Shown here piece after piece: positions 30,880 through 42,451 of a stretch of DNA of 64,000 nt. The stretch comes from Carpediemonas membranifera (taxonomy: Eukaryota; Fornicata): NCBI GenBank assembly GCA_019828565.1, contig JAHDYR010000005.1, forward strand, positions 1,488,001 to 1,552,000, read 5' to 3'. The position numbers were made by a program, and so were the translations under genes. The notes beneath the pieces were generated by a model. The model saw only the letters and a program-made list of their open reading frames with translations. It was not told where the DNA came from and ran no database searches. The stretch's first letter is position 1. Every line of letters begins with the position of its first letter.

Positions 30880-32010
30880 CTAATTATCACCCTGGAACAC
30901 TACGATCTCCCTCAGCATGTACCAGACCCCCAAGAACACGACGAGGATGCAGAGCAGCCACATGATACTGCTCGGGGAGATCATCCTTGGCGCATCGACC
31001 GCCCTATACACCGCCACGCCTCTATCCATCGCAGTGACTGCCAGCTTCGGGTCAGGGCCGGGTGCCCATGCCAGTGCTGTGACTGGGGCGGAGAACGCCT
31101 GGACTTCGTGTATGGGGCGGGCGGAGGAGGAGAGGAGGAGCACCTTGCCGTCGTTGGTGCCGGCAGCGATGAACTCGTCGCTCACGGCCATGGAGGAGAC
31201 GGCGAACGGGGCAATTTTGCGGGAGAAGACCTCGTTGAGGGCGCTGTCGAACTTAAACACGTATGCCGCCCGCCCGTTCATGTCATTCGCTACTGCGTAC
31301 ACGTGGGCGCCGACCATACGGATGATTCTCCAGTGTGTGCCCTTGATGCGGGGCTCCAGGCCCTTGATCATCTCGACAGAGACGGAGGCGGTGGTGTTGC
31401 CCTTCTTCTCCATGGATACGGTCACATCATACCGCCGGACCTCCTTCCTGCATGCGGCGAAGAGCTGTGTGCCGTGATCGTTCATGGCGAGGCTGGTAAT
31501 CATCCCGGGGAGCTTGTCGGACGCCTGGATCGTGCTTCCGGCCTTGGAGACGAATATATGGCCATCCTCCATGCCTACAGCGTACACACCGGCCTTGGAC
31601 ACGGCCAGAGTCTTCTGAAAGATTTCTTTGCCCGATTCCGTGGTAAACGCGGTCTGTTTCGACCGCCGGGGATGCGGCCTGAAGTTGAGCTCGCCGGATT
31701 CTGGCAGTACAGTGAGGGTAGCCGCCATAGTCTGGTGGAAAGTGCCGAGAACGATGGGAAACGTGTTCTCACTAACTGGCTCGATTCCTGCATGAAGAGA
31801 GTAAGGCAGCTCGTCATCTACGGCACATTTCGTAAGCAATACCTTGTCTGTTGCAAAATCAAGGAAGTATATCCTGTTGGGAACCTCTGTGGATGCGCCT
31901 CCGCCTCCGCCAACAAGTAACTTGTCTTCAGAGACCCAGAGGGCCGAATACAAGGGCACATCAACAGTTTGACGTGTTAAATTAAAGAGACTGACCTTCT
32001 TTCTCGGCAT
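30880..32010 (-). CDS. SEC12: Sec12/PREB-like guanine nucleotide exchange factor for Sar1
   Basis: It encodes 376 aa from the Met at 32010 (MPRKKVSLFN). Sec12 activates the Sar1 GTPase on the ER to start COPII coat assembly. The N-terminal beta-propeller starts with PLYSALWVSEDKLLVGGGGG, the Gly-rich K-loop signature of Sec12/PREB. WD-like strands follow (GVYAVGMEDGHIFV, ITSLAMNDHGTQLF, VSSMAVSDEFIAAGTNDGKV, PVTALAWAPG). A single C-terminal membrane helix at about residues 345-365 (SIMWLLCILVVFLGVWYML) makes it a type II ER protein with a very short luminal tail. Topology and size are typical. The gene lies on the same strand as Misato. Confidence 0.9.
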   Translation of the reverse strand: MPRKKVSLFNLTRQTVDVPLYSALWVSEDKLLVGGGGGASTEVPNRIYFLDFATDKVLLTKCAVDDELPYSLHAGIEPVSENTFPIVLGTFHQTMAATLTVLPESGELNFRPHPRRSKQTAFTTESGKEIFQKTLAVSKAGVYAVGMEDGHIFVSKAGSTIQASDKLPGMITSLAMNDHGTQLFAACRKEVRRYDVTVSMEKKGNTTASVSVEMIKGLEPRIKGTHWRIIRMVGAHVYAVANDMNGRAAYVFKFDSALNEVFSRKIAPFAVSSMAVSDEFIAAGTNDGKVLLLSSSARPIHEVQAFSAPVTALAWAPGPDPKLAVTAMDRGVAVYRAVDAPRMISPSSIMWLLCILVVFLGVWYMLREIVVFQGDN

Positions 32011-32034
32011 TGCAAGCGTGTTGCTAGTATGCAA

Positions 32035-32357
32035 AGCTTCTAGAAGTGTTGGTCAAATCTGGCAAATGAAAGAAAGGGGGATTCTCAGGGGCCTTTGGGA
32101 AGAACCGTTGCCGTCACACGGATTATAGACCTCAGTTTACCCTGCTGTTCCATTTGTTGAGTTTACTAAATGTGAGTACAGCCAATCAATTTCACGCGCG
32201 CAAATTCTATGAGCGAAATCTGTGGCTTGTACATTTCGTTGGCTGAAGACTCCGGAGCCGATAGTTAGGTGAACGTGCCTGCAATCTGCCATAATCTGCA
32301 CTGAACTTTTTTCTGTGCACAAAAAGTTCATTGAAAGAAGGGAGCTAAACACAGCCA
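32035..32357. other. divergent promoter region (Sec12 / UBA-Q-rich gene)
   Basis: About 320 bp with no gene. A TAATCTGC variant of the TAAACTGC element occurs near 32291, about 65 bp before the right-hand ATG. Confidence 0.4.
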
Positions 32358-33191
32358 ATGCCCTCGCAATTCAACAAAAACCAGCGTGAAGCTATTAAGC
32401 AGTTCCGCGACATCACACAAGCTTCAGAACAGGATGCGATTCTCATCCTGCAAGAGATAGACTGGGATGCGGACCGCGCGATCAACAGGTATCTTGATGG
32501 AGCAATTCAGATCGGATGGACTGATCCCTCTAAGGCAAAGAAGAAGGAAGACAAGAAAATTGCTGGGCAGCAGCGCCGTAGACAAATTCGTACACAGCCT
32601 GCTCGGCAGCCAGCCAAGAAGCCCGCTGCCAAGCCTGCGCCTGCTAAAGAGGAACAGTCCGTAAAGCCTGTGGCTCCGAAGCCCGCGGCCCCTGTCCAGA
32701 AGGAGGAGGTAACCCCTGCCCCCGTTCAGGAGCAGGTTGCCCCTGAGCCATACAAGGCCGTTGAGGAGCCCGTCCGCGAGGTTCCCCAGCCCGCTCCCGT
32801 GCAGCCTACTATCCAGCAGACTGCCCAGCAGCAGCAGGCACAGCAGCCATTCACGTTCTGGCCCCAGCAGCCCCAGCACCCCGCTGCCAACATGCCCAAC
32901 CAGTCCGGCTGGTACCCCTACGGATATCCCCCCATGGGCATGCCCCAGCAGCACCAGGAAGCCGGCCGCGAGCAGACCCAGCAGCCCTACGGCCAGTACC
33001 AGCAGGAGCAGGTCCACCAGCAGTCCGGCTACCCCATGGAGTTCGCGCAGGCTTACGGCCAGCCCTATGGCTACCCTATGTACATGCCCCAGGGGTACCA
33101 GCAGACGATGCCCTCCTACATGGTTCCCGGTGTCAACTACGGGCAGCCCGACGAGCGCCAGGATCCCTACCGTGGCCAGTACGCCAAGTAA
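32358..33191 (+). CDS. UBA/CUE-like domain protein with Q/P-rich tail
   Basis: It encodes 277 aa. Residues 5-47 form a small three-helix UBA/CUE-like domain (FRDITQASEQDAILILQ, then DWDADRAINRYLD). A basic linker follows (KAKKKEDKKIAGQQRRRQ), then a Lys/Pro/Ala-rich part at about 75-150, and a Gln/Tyr/Pro/Met-rich low-complexity tail from 150 to the end (PYGQYQQEQ, YGYPMYMPQGYQ). The layout resembles DEF1-type RNA polymerase II degradation factors and similar prion-like adaptors. That identity is not proven by sequence. Such proteins usually bind ubiquitin through the N-terminal domain and self-associate through the tail. Confidence 0.8.
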   Translation: MPSQFNKNQREAIKQFRDITQASEQDAILILQEIDWDADRAINRYLDGAIQIGWTDPSKAKKKEDKKIAGQQRRRQIRTQPARQPAKKPAAKPAPAKEEQSVKPVAPKPAAPVQKEEVTPAPVQEQVAPEPYKAVEEPVREVPQPAPVQPTIQQTAQQQQAQQPFTFWPQQPQHPAANMPNQSGWYPYGYPPMGMPQQHQEAGREQTQQPYGQYQQEQVHQQSGYPMEFAQAYGQPYGYPMYMPQGYQQTMPSYMVPGVNYGQPDERQDPYRGQYAK

Positions 33192-33411
33192 TTGAGTGTT
33201 TAAAAGAAATTCGCTCATTTTCCAAGTTCTTGCTCTCATTTGTCCTCTGGAAGTTTGTGAGGCGGGTTGGCAGTCTCGCTCAGAAAAAAATGAAAAGGAC
33301 TCACAGGTACATGTTTAGAGCTATTGAGTGTCTATGAGACCTCCACATCCCCTCGCTAGGCCCTGGTATCTCGAGATGAATTCAAAGTCAGACACTAAAA
33401 GTTCAGCTACT

Positions 33412-36400
33412 ATGTCCGAAATGACGGAAGAGCAGGAGACGCCGATAGCTATCGGTACGTATTCAGAGCATTTACTCACACAGAGTGCCTTGCAAATCCC
33501 CAGGACGTTTCTCTTACGCGCGTTCTTCGCGTTGCGTTCAGTATGTTCGATCGCTGCGAGTTTGTCGAGCTTGAAGAGCAGGAGGAAGAAGAAGATCAGC
33601 CCGAGGATGCCGAGGTGAAGCTGCCTGCGATCAAACCGCTTCATCTCGAGCTTCCGTCCGAAGGCGACGTGCTTCTCTCCCAGCTGTACCGCCAGCCCAT
33701 CGGCGTCCACCTCTTCTACCAGGAAGAGGTCAAGGCCGCCGCCAAGGGCAAGCCTGTGAAGAAGAAGGAGTCGCCCCCCCAGTACCTCGGCTCGGACGTG
33801 CTTGATCTTACCGCCGTCCTCGAGGGGTCCAGGTCCATGGTCAAGGACGTCAGCGTGGCCATATCAGAAGACCATGTACTTCGTACAGAGTACGGCTGCG
33901 GCGACAGCGTGGTAGTTACCGCCTCTGCCACTCTCCCAGAGCCTCTGGTCGCTGAGAATGATGTTGGCAAGCTCATCGTGCTTAACCTGGACACTGTGGG
34001 CGTATTCTCACTCCCCGAGGCCATCCAGGAGACCAACTACGAGTACACAGTCCAATACGTCCTCCCAGGGGTAGACGTGCCGATTGTTGCCGCGAAGGCC
34101 ACGCTCGAACTCCAGAAGGAAGCCACGCCATATGCAACGGCGGACGACACCATCACTGTACGCAGAGACCGCGAGCTCCGTGCCGAACAACAGGAGTCAT
34201 ACCTCACGTTCCCTGAGACACTGACAGTTTCATACGGCAAAGGCATCCCTGATTCAGAGATCCCGAACAAAAAGACGGCGGTGGTACTCACCCCAGCCGC
34301 ACGGGACGCCATTGTCGAAGCTCTCAAGGCCCAGCCGGACGCCCTCGACTCTCCGATCAGGGCGGACCTGGTGAGGCTGTGGCTCGGCAAGGGAGAGGAC
34401 CCCGACTCGAAGCACGCCAGCACGGTCGCCCACATGGGCATGGAGACCCTGCTCGTGCCAGGCCGCACTGCTGCGGAGGTGCGTAGCTATCTGGTCACTG
34501 CCGAGGAGGAGGTAGACCTCGGTGACGCCGAGAAAACCAAGCGGCCGTCCTCGAAGAAGAGTGGGAAGCCCAAGGGCGAGCAGAAGGCCGGCCACCCGTT
34601 CGTCCAAGCGCACACGTACATCAAGACGGCCGTCACGTCGGACATTCCTTTCGTCGCGGTTCCCACTCCCGTCCCATTCCCTGAAAACGACATCACTGAG
34701 GCCGCAGAGACCATGAAGGAGGCCCACGGGGCGACACCCAACCCTGATAGCGTCTTTGCTCGCTATAGAACCGAGATCCGCGCACTTTTGAGAGATACGG
34801 CCGCTGATTTAGTGAAATTTAAGGAAGCGGCCTCCCCCCTCGAGTCTCTCCGTGAGCACGAAATCTATCCGAAGGTCGTTGAGGTCATGAAAGCGGCCCT
34901 GCTTGACGTCGCCGCCGCCTACGCTGCCTCTTGTGCGACCAGGACCGAGATCACCGCTGAGCTGCACACAAGGTTGATGAAGGAGACCTCTGCTGTTGTA
35001 GAGGAGATCGCAGGTGTTGTTACCGTACCCGACCCGCCGTCGATTGACCCGGTCGACCGTATAGAGGCTATGGTCCTCGACAGCGAGGTCCTCGGCAGGA
35101 GAAAGACCGCTATAGCTCTCATGGAGCGTCGTCTGGTCATCCGCCGCGATGAGGAGGGACTGATGAAGTATGCCCGGCTCCTGCTCGAGGCCCGCAGCAG
35201 CGACCAGGCATTTGAGGTCATCAAGGAGATCGCCCAAATCACTGAGGGCGAGACACGCCTCAGACAGCACCTCACACTCGGCGCGCTCTGCGTGCAGAAG
35301 GAGAACATCGCCAGAGCTTCGGAGTACTGGAACGACGCGGCAGACCTCGACGATTCACTCGATAACCCGACCCATGGCCTGCCACACGCCCTCCTCGGCG
35401 CCCTACTCGCACTATCTGGCCGGGACGAGGACGCCCAGCCCTTGTTCCTCCGCGCCATGCAGATCCGCGGGGTCGAGCCCCCCGAGGACGTGCCCACTGA
35501 CGAGTTTATCACCATGGCGGAAGGGGGGATCGTGGCGCTGCAGCTCGACTGTGCTGACTCGCTCATTGACATGTGTGTGCCGGCAGTGGCTCTCCGGATT
35601 CTCCTTAGATTGCCTGAGATTGACTCGATCAATGAGGAGATTTACTCCGCCACGACGGTCCCGGTCAACCCGTTTGAAGCGACCATCACTGCCTCCGTCC
35701 GCCACAAGATCCTCACCGCCGCCGCCCACCTCGGCTGTGGCAGACACCAGCAGGCGGTGACCCACGCCAAGGCCGCCCTTGCCGACGCCGACAACGTGGC
35801 GATCGCATGGAAGCTCCTTGGCCAAGCCGAGCTGAGCCTCGGCAAGACGGAGGAGGGCACGCAGGCCTTCCGTGCGGCCCTCAGACAAGCCTCGCTGCCC
35901 GGCCAGGAGTACGTCGCCGCTGACCCGTGGTTCCTGCAGACGACGGCATCCCTGCTACTGACGCGGACCCGGCCTCCAGCAACGCTGCTCCCCGCGGACA
36001 TCGTACAGGCGTCTAACATCAGACTCGGGTCTGCTCCGAGTCGAAGCAAGTCTAGGGCTACGGGTCGGCTTTCAGTGCGGGATCTCCGTGATCTCAAGCG
36101 CAGGCAGACTGCCCCAGCCACCTCTGACCAGGCGCTGACTCCGAAGGAAGCGATCGATAACGCGTTCAACGTTCTCAGATACACTTGCACCGAGTATCCG
36201 ATGCTCTCCACACCCTGGGCGATCCTGGGCCGGGTGCTCATGATGAGAGGTGATTACGAGACCGCCAGACACGCCATGGAGCACGCGAACCTGCTTAACT
36301 CCAGCAACGGGGCAGTCTGGGGCCAGACGGCGCTGCTGCTCCTCGTGGACGGCGATCGTGAGGCTGCTGACAGATGCGTGGGCATTGCTCTCCAAAACGG

Positions 36401-36719
36401 CCTGAGAGATCCGAATCTAATCCTAGATCTTGCCGAGATTTATCATATCCATGGCGATCATTCGATTGCGGAGGGCCTCCTTCTCCGCGCGATGGGCGGG
36501 CCCGTTCAGCCAGCCCCCCAACCCTTACGCCGCGCCCAAACGATCATGGCCGAAAGCCTGCGGTCCCGTGGGGCACTGGAACAGTGTGTGACGTACTACA
36601 AAGCAGCTTTGGAGGGTATGGAGCCTTCAACGACGAAGAATGACCTGCTCGAGCATCTGACCGCGACCCTGATGGAGCTTGGCCGCGGCGAGGAGGCGAA
36701 AGCGTTGATGAATGAATAG
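33412..36719 (+). CDS. CFAP70: CFAP70-like cilia- and flagella-associated TPR protein
   Basis: Exon 1 (33412-33454) and exon 2 (33484-36719) join across a 29-nt intron (GTACGT..CACACAG) to 1,092 aa; Met at 33376 is an alternative start. CFAP70 is a central-apparatus protein of motile cilia. The N-terminal about 200 residues form C2-like strands (LTRVLRVAFSMFDRCEFVEL, SDVLDLTAVLEG). The middle has family blocks near STVAHMGMETLLVPGRT and FVQAHTYIKTAV. The C-terminal half is a TPR superhelix (AWKLLGQAELSLGKTEEGTQAFRAAL, TPWAILGRVLMMRGDYETARHAMEHA). Its presence implies that the organism builds a motile flagellum. The intron makes the frame continuous from the first Met to the long second exon. 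Confidence 0.85.
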
Positions 36720-36804
36720 TAAATACACCTTTCTGTAGCTGTGCCTGGTCAGGAAAGACACTAATACGCCACTGGTCTCGATGATCCGATCATTTATACA
36801 CTGT

Positions 36805-39526
36805 TCAGGGCTCCTTCAACACGCTAGCCGCCTTCCATTTCACGATGATGCCCTCCATCCGGCTGAAGCTAGCACAGTTCCGCACCGCAACGTCCATGCG
36901 ATGGGCACTGGATAGCGCACCATATGGCACGTTCGCCTTCTCCATCGCGAGCGCCAAACACCGCTCTTCGACCCGTTTAAGTACGGTGGTAGCAGCATTC
37001 TGGCACTTAGTAAGCAGCAGCCTGTTATTCCCGAGCCGACCCAGGAATTCGGACTCATTCTTGTCGCAATAGAGTATATGGTACGCATGAAGCTCGCACA
37101 TGGCTTGTACAATGGTGTCGAGGGGCATAAGGGTGTAGCTGGGATCAGCCTCGCGAAGAACACCCTCACTGTGGAACACGATTATGAACATGTCAGCAAC
37201 AGGCTCCTTGAGCTGCTCATAAAGCTCCTCCTCTGTCGCCTCTGGGCTCTCCCCAACGTAATGCTTGAAAAACTTGGTGTACCAATCCACAATCAGAGGT
37301 TTGCACCGCCGTGCATTCAATGAGTTACTCACATGCAGACTAGAGAGCACAAGGTCGTCTGCGGCGCGGCACTGCAACGGAGCCCGTTCTGGCAGGATTC
37401 GCTGGAAAATGCTGAGTCCTGCAGACTCGAACTCGCGCCTGTTGCTTGAGTGGAGGATCCTGAGCAGCGCCATGTAATTCTTTGAAAGTCGGAACATGTT
37501 GATGGCCATCCTTTCTGATTTTGACAGTTTTGAGAGCGAACGTAGCTTTCTAAGCGTCTTTGTGTCCACTGCAATGGGCATGAACAGCTGCTCGTAGAGA
37601 GCCTCACACTTCTTCGCGAGCTCCATGACCCTTTGCTTGGTATGCCCGTCTACTATCGCCGGGATTGTGTCAGCTTGCTGCAGGCGGGTCAGCATGAGGG
37701 AGAGGTGACCCTTGTGCTCGCTCAGGATGGCAGTAAGCTCGCCACTGGGGCTCAGGGGGGCGGCGAGGGGCTGGCTGGGCGGCCGCTTGTCTGCAGCAAC
37801 CTCTGCGGCCTTTCGCTTCTCCCCCGCGGTCGAGCTTGCAGTCTCGGGCTCAACCACGTTCTTGCTGTCCTTGACAATCTCTGACTGGCTGATGATCTCC
37901 ACATCTGAGCCAGCATCTGACACAATCAGGTCCGGCTCGTCGGCGTCAGTGGAGTCGAGGTCGATGACCTCAGTCTCAGCTGGCTCTATCGGCTTCTTCT
38001 GGGCGTGTAGAGCAGCCAGTGCGGCTGTGGCCAACGTATCCGCTGGTGCTCGGGCGGGGGTCAGCTTAGGCTCGGGCTGGGTGAATGCTGGCTGTCTCGG
38101 GGTCTCTGGCTTCTTGGCAGGCTCCATAGTGGTGTTATCGGCCTTGTCCAGGGGTTCAGCCGGGAGTTTCTGGGCTGTGGCGGGTGCTACCTTCTGTTGC
38201 TCCAAGGCCGAGGTCGGGGTTGGTTGGGCTGCCGTCTTCCTTGCGGTGATCTGCTGGAACACCTTGGTCACTCCACCGAGGAAGCCGGCGGAGGTGGTCG
38301 CCCCCTCCACCTCTGGTTGTCGTGGGGTTGGCTGCGCAGGCTGCGCTGTGATCTGTGCTACCGGCCGCTGCTTCTCCGTCCTCGCGGCGTGCTCTGTGAC
38401 AGGCTCCACGGCCCCCCGCTGTGCCAGCAGGGCCTTGCGTGCGTAGTCCGGGTCTGACGTCGGGTTGACCTGGGGCCTGGGCTGAGCGGCGGCCGGGGTG
38501 GAAGCGGGGGGCGGGTGTTGGGGCGGGCTTGGTCGCAGGGGGCTTGGCCTGCTGGTGGATGGGCGCTGCCGTCTTCCTCGCAGTCCGCCGCTCCATGTGC
38601 AATCCCCCCGGCACAGCGGCGGCAGCGGCAGACTTGCGGGCCCCGAGCCGTGTGACCATGGGCCTCGGGCCGGTCCGTGTGGGGTTCGGGGCCGGGGCCA
38701 TCGTGTGAGCGACGGCAGAGGCGGCCTCGGCAAGGGAGGTGGGCGGGCCGGCGGGCTGGGCTCGCTGGGCTTGCTGCTGGGGGGCGTTGGACTGGGCCTG
38801 GGCCTGGGGGTGTGTCGCCTGGTGCTGGGGCCTGGCCTGAGGTTGAGGGTGGGCTTGCTGCTGGCCCTGAGCCTGTTGAGGCTGTTGTGGGGCGTGAGTT
38901 GTTGCCTTACCCTGCACCTTCTTAGCCTGTGCCTCGTACGCGCTGTCCCTGGCCACGATGTAGTCGTCCCAGTTCGGGGGCGCGGCCTCCTCCTCGCCCT
39001 CGTACCTGTCAGCCACCTCGACTAGGTTGACAGGCCCCTCAACGATGCAAAACGGGTCGTCCACATCCTCGCCGATGTCTGGGATCACTGAGTGTTCTGT
39101 GGCGCTTGAGTCTTGGGCTACAAAGTCCTTGGCGAGGTCAGACTCGACTGTGCCTCGGTGGTGGAGGGAAGCGGCTGAGCCAACGTGTTTGGCGATGATA
39201 CGGTCGATAACACTGCTGGATGAGTCTACACGGGCGTCAATGTGTCGGCATAGAGCTGTTTGCGCCATCAACTGGCGGCCGAAGTCGAGGTGGCGCGTTT
39301 GATACTGAGGGCGCATGGTTTCTGCTTCGTACGGCGCAGGAATGATTCTAAACGCACAGCAGACAGGAACCGTCTCTGGAAGGACCGCGGGGCGGTGCCA
39401 CAGGGGCTGCATGTCTTCTTCGATCACTGCTGACGTGTCTGTGGCAGAATGGGCTGGTGCCTGCGGGTTAGAAGACGTATTCGTTTGCATTATTCCTCCT
39501 TGTCGCACAGATGTGCTTGCTTGCAT
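36805..39526 (-). CDS. uncharacterised large protein, reading frame broken once in a G/C homopolymer
   Basis: Two overlapping minus-strand frames cover one gene: 39526 down to about 38500, and about 38500 down to 36805. A six-C run (GGGGGG on the plus strand near 38503-38508) lies at the switch and one base fewer or more would join them, giving about 905 aa. N-terminal residues 1-190 are ordered-looking (PVCCAFRIIPAPYEAET, LDFGRQLMAQTALCRHIDAR, PPNWDDYIVARDSAYE). A long Gln/Pro/Ala-rich linker follows. The C-terminal about 280 residues are helical (VMELAKKCEALYEQLF, LVLSSLHVSNSLNARR, MEGIIVKWKAASVLKEP). No family is recognised. The coherent composition on both sides argues for one gene. Confidence 0.7.
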
Positions 39527-39817
39527 TGTTCTCTGACTAAATGTGTCGCCGGCCAAAGGACGCGCGTAACCTGCGCTCAGGTCAAAGCAGGTCTACCCAG
39601 ACGACCCAAGTCTTGCCTATGCTATCTACTGGGCGATAAAGGCTACCGAATGAGTCCACTGTGTCTTAAAGTGCGGTGGCCATGGCGGAGACACACTGCC
39701 GTTGGGTAGAAGTAGTTTTGCCGTTGAGGTGCTGATTGTGAACATCCGTGTTGCTGGGCTTGGAACTTCACCACACCGGAATCAATCAGATGATGAACGA
39801 CAACTCGTTGGAGGACG

Positions 39818-40450
39818 ATGTGGGCTGACGCCGCCGTATTCGATATAGACTATGTTATAACAAACGCAAATGAGATGCAAGACAACATTGACGACCTCTT
39901 CTGCCTCGTTGACTGTTACTACCGCAAGAACAAGATCGAGGCGATGAAAGAGACCCTGGAACAAATCAAGGCGAAGCTTCCTTCCACGAAGAAGAATGAA
40001 TACGCGCTCTACGCCGCCCTTGCACATCTAGACACCGATGCGCGCGACGATGCTCTGAACGACCTCGAGACCGAGGAGGCAATCCGTGAACTCATTCTTA
40101 CCATCGACAACAAGGACACCCGCCTCAAGAAGCTCTCGGACTATCTCATGAGCCACAGCGACGACATCATCGCCTGGTCTGCGTTTGCTCGTGAGTACCT
40201 TGCTGCCAACCTCCGCGAGGAGGCCCGTTTCTGCTTCCAGCAAATCCTCCTTGCCCGTCCAACATGTTGGGGCGCCGCCCTGGGTATCAGCACCTGTGCT
40301 ACGGGCGACGACACCGCTTCATACGCCCTCCTTGCCCGCCGACTGTGCGAGGTGACTGACCATCCCCTGGTTGTTCGGGTCATGGCGAAGGCACAGGGCG
40401 ATGAGGGCGCGCTGGTCCGGAACTACGCTAAGGGGATCAAGCAGGAGTAA
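39818..40450 (+). CDS. EMC2: EMC2-like TPR protein (ER membrane complex)
   Basis: It encodes 210 aa without an intron. EMC2 is the cytosolic TPR subunit of the ER membrane complex that inserts tail-anchored and multi-pass proteins. The protein is helical. Its C-terminal half matches the EMC2 core pattern: KKLSDYLMSHSDDIIAWSAF, then AREYLAANLREEARFCFQQILLARP, equivalent to LNEYL..F..D.EAW.ELAELY....Y..AAFC.EEL....P. It is shorter than animal EMC2 (about 297 aa). The assignment comes from pattern recall; another short TPR protein is possible. It is convergent with the coiled-coil gene at 40.6-42.5 kb. Confidence 0.65.
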   Translation: MWADAAVFDIDYVITNANEMQDNIDDLFCLVDCYYRKNKIEAMKETLEQIKAKLPSTKKNEYALYAALAHLDTDARDDALNDLETEEAIRELILTIDNKDTRLKKLSDYLMSHSDDIIAWSAFAREYLAANLREEARFCFQQILLARPTCWGAALGISTCATGDDTASYALLARRLCEVTDHPLVVRVMAKAQGDEGALVRNYAKGIKQE

Positions 40451-40567
40451 AGTTTACATCGTTTGAATGAAGACAGTATGGTGGTATCACACCACCCCAA
40501 CCCGAGCCCTCAGATGCATTCAACCAAGCACTTCCCATCCAGAATCCAACTTAAACCCTAGTTTACA

Positions 40568-42451
40568 CTAATCCTTGTCCGCCTTGAGGATGTCCAGCTC
40601 GGCCCGCATCGCCTTCACCTGCTCAGCCAGCGCGTTAAACTGCTCGACGGGTACAAACATGCGCTGAGTCCTCTCAATCACCCCATCAAGCCCGCTCTGC
40701 ATCGCACTCTGTCTCACGAGATCTGATCTCTGCGGACTGGCCGCCTTAGGCTGGCCCCGAGCTGGTCCCTGGACCTGCAGCAAACCCGTACGAACCCGGC
40801 CAATCTCTCCCTCAGTGGCTAGGGCACGGGATTCAAGCACACCCTGGCGCTCCTGCAGACTCAACATGGCGCCGTACGCTTCGTCAAGCTGGCCCACGAT
40901 GCCGTCGATGTGGGATGCGGTTTCCTGGACCGTCTCTGTGATCTCGATCATATCGCCCTCAACGGCCCTGACGGAGCTCGCCACGCCGTCTATGGCGTTC
41001 TCAAGCTGTGTGTGCGCATCATTGAATCTCGCAGCAGTAGTCTCGGCGCTCTCCTTCACAGTCTCTGCAATAGCTATCACCGCCTGCCTCACGTCCTCTA
41101 GAGCCCAGTCAGTGCTCTCTGGGTCAGCTAAAGCCTGGTTGATGTTCATGGCGTCCAGAGCACTGTTCGTGCTGGCGTTCACCGGTCGGGAAGTGCCCGT
41201 GGCGATCTTGCTCAGAAGGACACGCTCGTACTTGACCTTGCTGGGGCCCTTTGCTTCGCTAGTGTAGACCTCGAAGGCGCGTGTAGGGCCGTCGGGGCCG
41301 GAAGTCAGCTCGGCGAGGGCGTTTTGGACTGCCTTCTCACACAGAGCCTCGCTTGCTGCAAGGTTGCGGCGGCAAAGATCAGCAAGCTCAGATTCAGGGG
41401 CTACTGAATCTATAGATACAACTTGACCGTCGGGTAGTATTGTCACGCCGCCCTGAGTCGGCACGAGTCTGTTCCTAGTGTTAGACTGAATGGACGTATA
41501 TATAGGCCGATAAAGAGCCCCAACCTTGTCGTAAATATCAGCAATCGGCGCCAGAGCCATGGCCAAGGCATCCCCATGTCTGGCTGAGAGTTCCTCCCCC
41601 TCGATTGGGAGCTTGAGGTCGTCGATGGCGTTCATGTACAGGCCCTGTGACTTCTCCGCGGCCTCGGTCATGCGGATAAGAGTGAGTGTCTCGCCTATAC
41701 GAGGCATGCCACGTCTTGTACGAAGAGTGCGCAGAGTTGCGATTACATCAGACACGACCCCGGCCGTAGGGGGTGAGGCGGGCCACTCCTGGTTGACCTT
41801 GGGCGTCACCGTGCCGACTCTGGACCTGAGGCTCGCTCTGAGTGCGGGGAGACCGGCGACGACTTCAATACTGTTGAACGTGGCCTTGAGAGAGTTATAC
41901 TTGGTCGGATCCTCGTAGCCGCGGGTTAGGAAGGAGTCGCGGAGCATGTCGTCGCCCTTGGTGCCGGATATGTCGGCGGGGACGCGGAGGATCAGGCCTA
42001 TGTTAATCATCGCGCTGGGGTCGTCGCGGCCACCCGTGAGGCCAATCAGGCGGCGTACGAGGGCGCTGAGGAGAGAAATTAGGGTCTCGTCAAGCCCATC
42101 AGGGGCGTGGATGACTACGGTGTGGCTAACCGCGGCGGTGGCGTCGATGATACGGGCGAAGGCATCATCTTCTTGCGGCTTGGGCATATCGAGCCCGTCA
42201 ACAGTAAACGTCATGTGGAAGATACGCTCATCATCGTTAATCTGTGTTTCGCATCTGATTTGGGTCTCTGCATTGGCAGAGGGGCTTGGATCGATTGGGG
42301 CGTCGTCGAGATCGCTCTCCTCGGGATACGGGTAGCCAATGTGGAAAGAACAGGACGCAGTGTACCCCTGTTTATCCTGGGGAACTGGGACAGGCTTGAA
42401 CTCCCCGTCGTTGTCGAGAACAATCATACTCGGAAATTTGTCCTCGAGCAT
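40568..42451 (-). CDS. uncharacterised protein with C-terminal coiled coil
   Basis: It encodes 627 aa with no intron. Residues 1 to about 330 look globular, mixed alpha/beta, with a possible small beta-rich N-terminus (GYTASCSFHIGYPYPEE) and hydrophobic helices (HTVVIHAPDGLDETLISLLS, FNSIEVVAGLPALRASLRSR). Residues about 440-540 are helical and Ala/Glu-rich with weak heptads (VRQAVIAIAETVKESAETTA, HIDGIVGQLDEAYGAMLSL). A final short coiled coil ends the protein (VEQFNALAEQVKAMRAELDIL). No catalytic motif, signal peptide or membrane segment was seen. It lies head-to-head with the G-alpha gene, with 250 bp between starts, so the two may share a promoter region. Confidence 0.75.
   Translation of the reverse strand: MLEDKFPSMIVLDNDGEFKPVPVPQDKQGYTASCSFHIGYPYPEESDLDDAPIDPSPSANAETQIRCETQINDDERIFHMTFTVDGLDMPKPQEDDAFARIIDATAAVSHTVVIHAPDGLDETLISLLSALVRRLIGLTGGRDDPSAMINIGLILRVPADISGTKGDDMLRDSFLTRGYEDPTKYNSLKATFNSIEVVAGLPALRASLRSRVGTVTPKVNQEWPASPPTAGVVSDVIATLRTLRTRRGMPRIGETLTLIRMTEAAEKSQGLYMNAIDDLKLPIEGEELSARHGDALAMALAPIADIYDKVGALYRPIYTSIQSNTRNRLVPTQGGVTILPDGQVVSIDSVAPESELADLCRRNLAASEALCEKAVQNALAELTSGPDGPTRAFEVYTSEAKGPSKVKYERVLLSKIATGTSRPVNASTNSALDAMNINQALADPESTDWALEDVRQAVIAIAETVKESAETTAARFNDAHTQLENAIDGVASSVRAVEGDMIEITETVQETASHIDGIVGQLDEAYGAMLSLQERQGVLESRALATEGEIGRVRTGLLQVQGPARGQPKAASPQRSDLVRQSAMQSGLDGVIERTQRMFVPVEQFNALAEQVKAMRAELDILKADKD

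Noticed and set aside
30862-31920. A 352-codon plus-strand frame
   Set aside because: It is the shadow of the Sec12 gene, whose propeller motifs and membrane anchor are clear on the minus strand.
38498-39025. A plus-strand Gly/Leu-rich 175-codon frame
   Set aside because: It is antisense to the Gln/Pro/Ala-rich linker of the minus-strand gene, a known source of spurious open frames.
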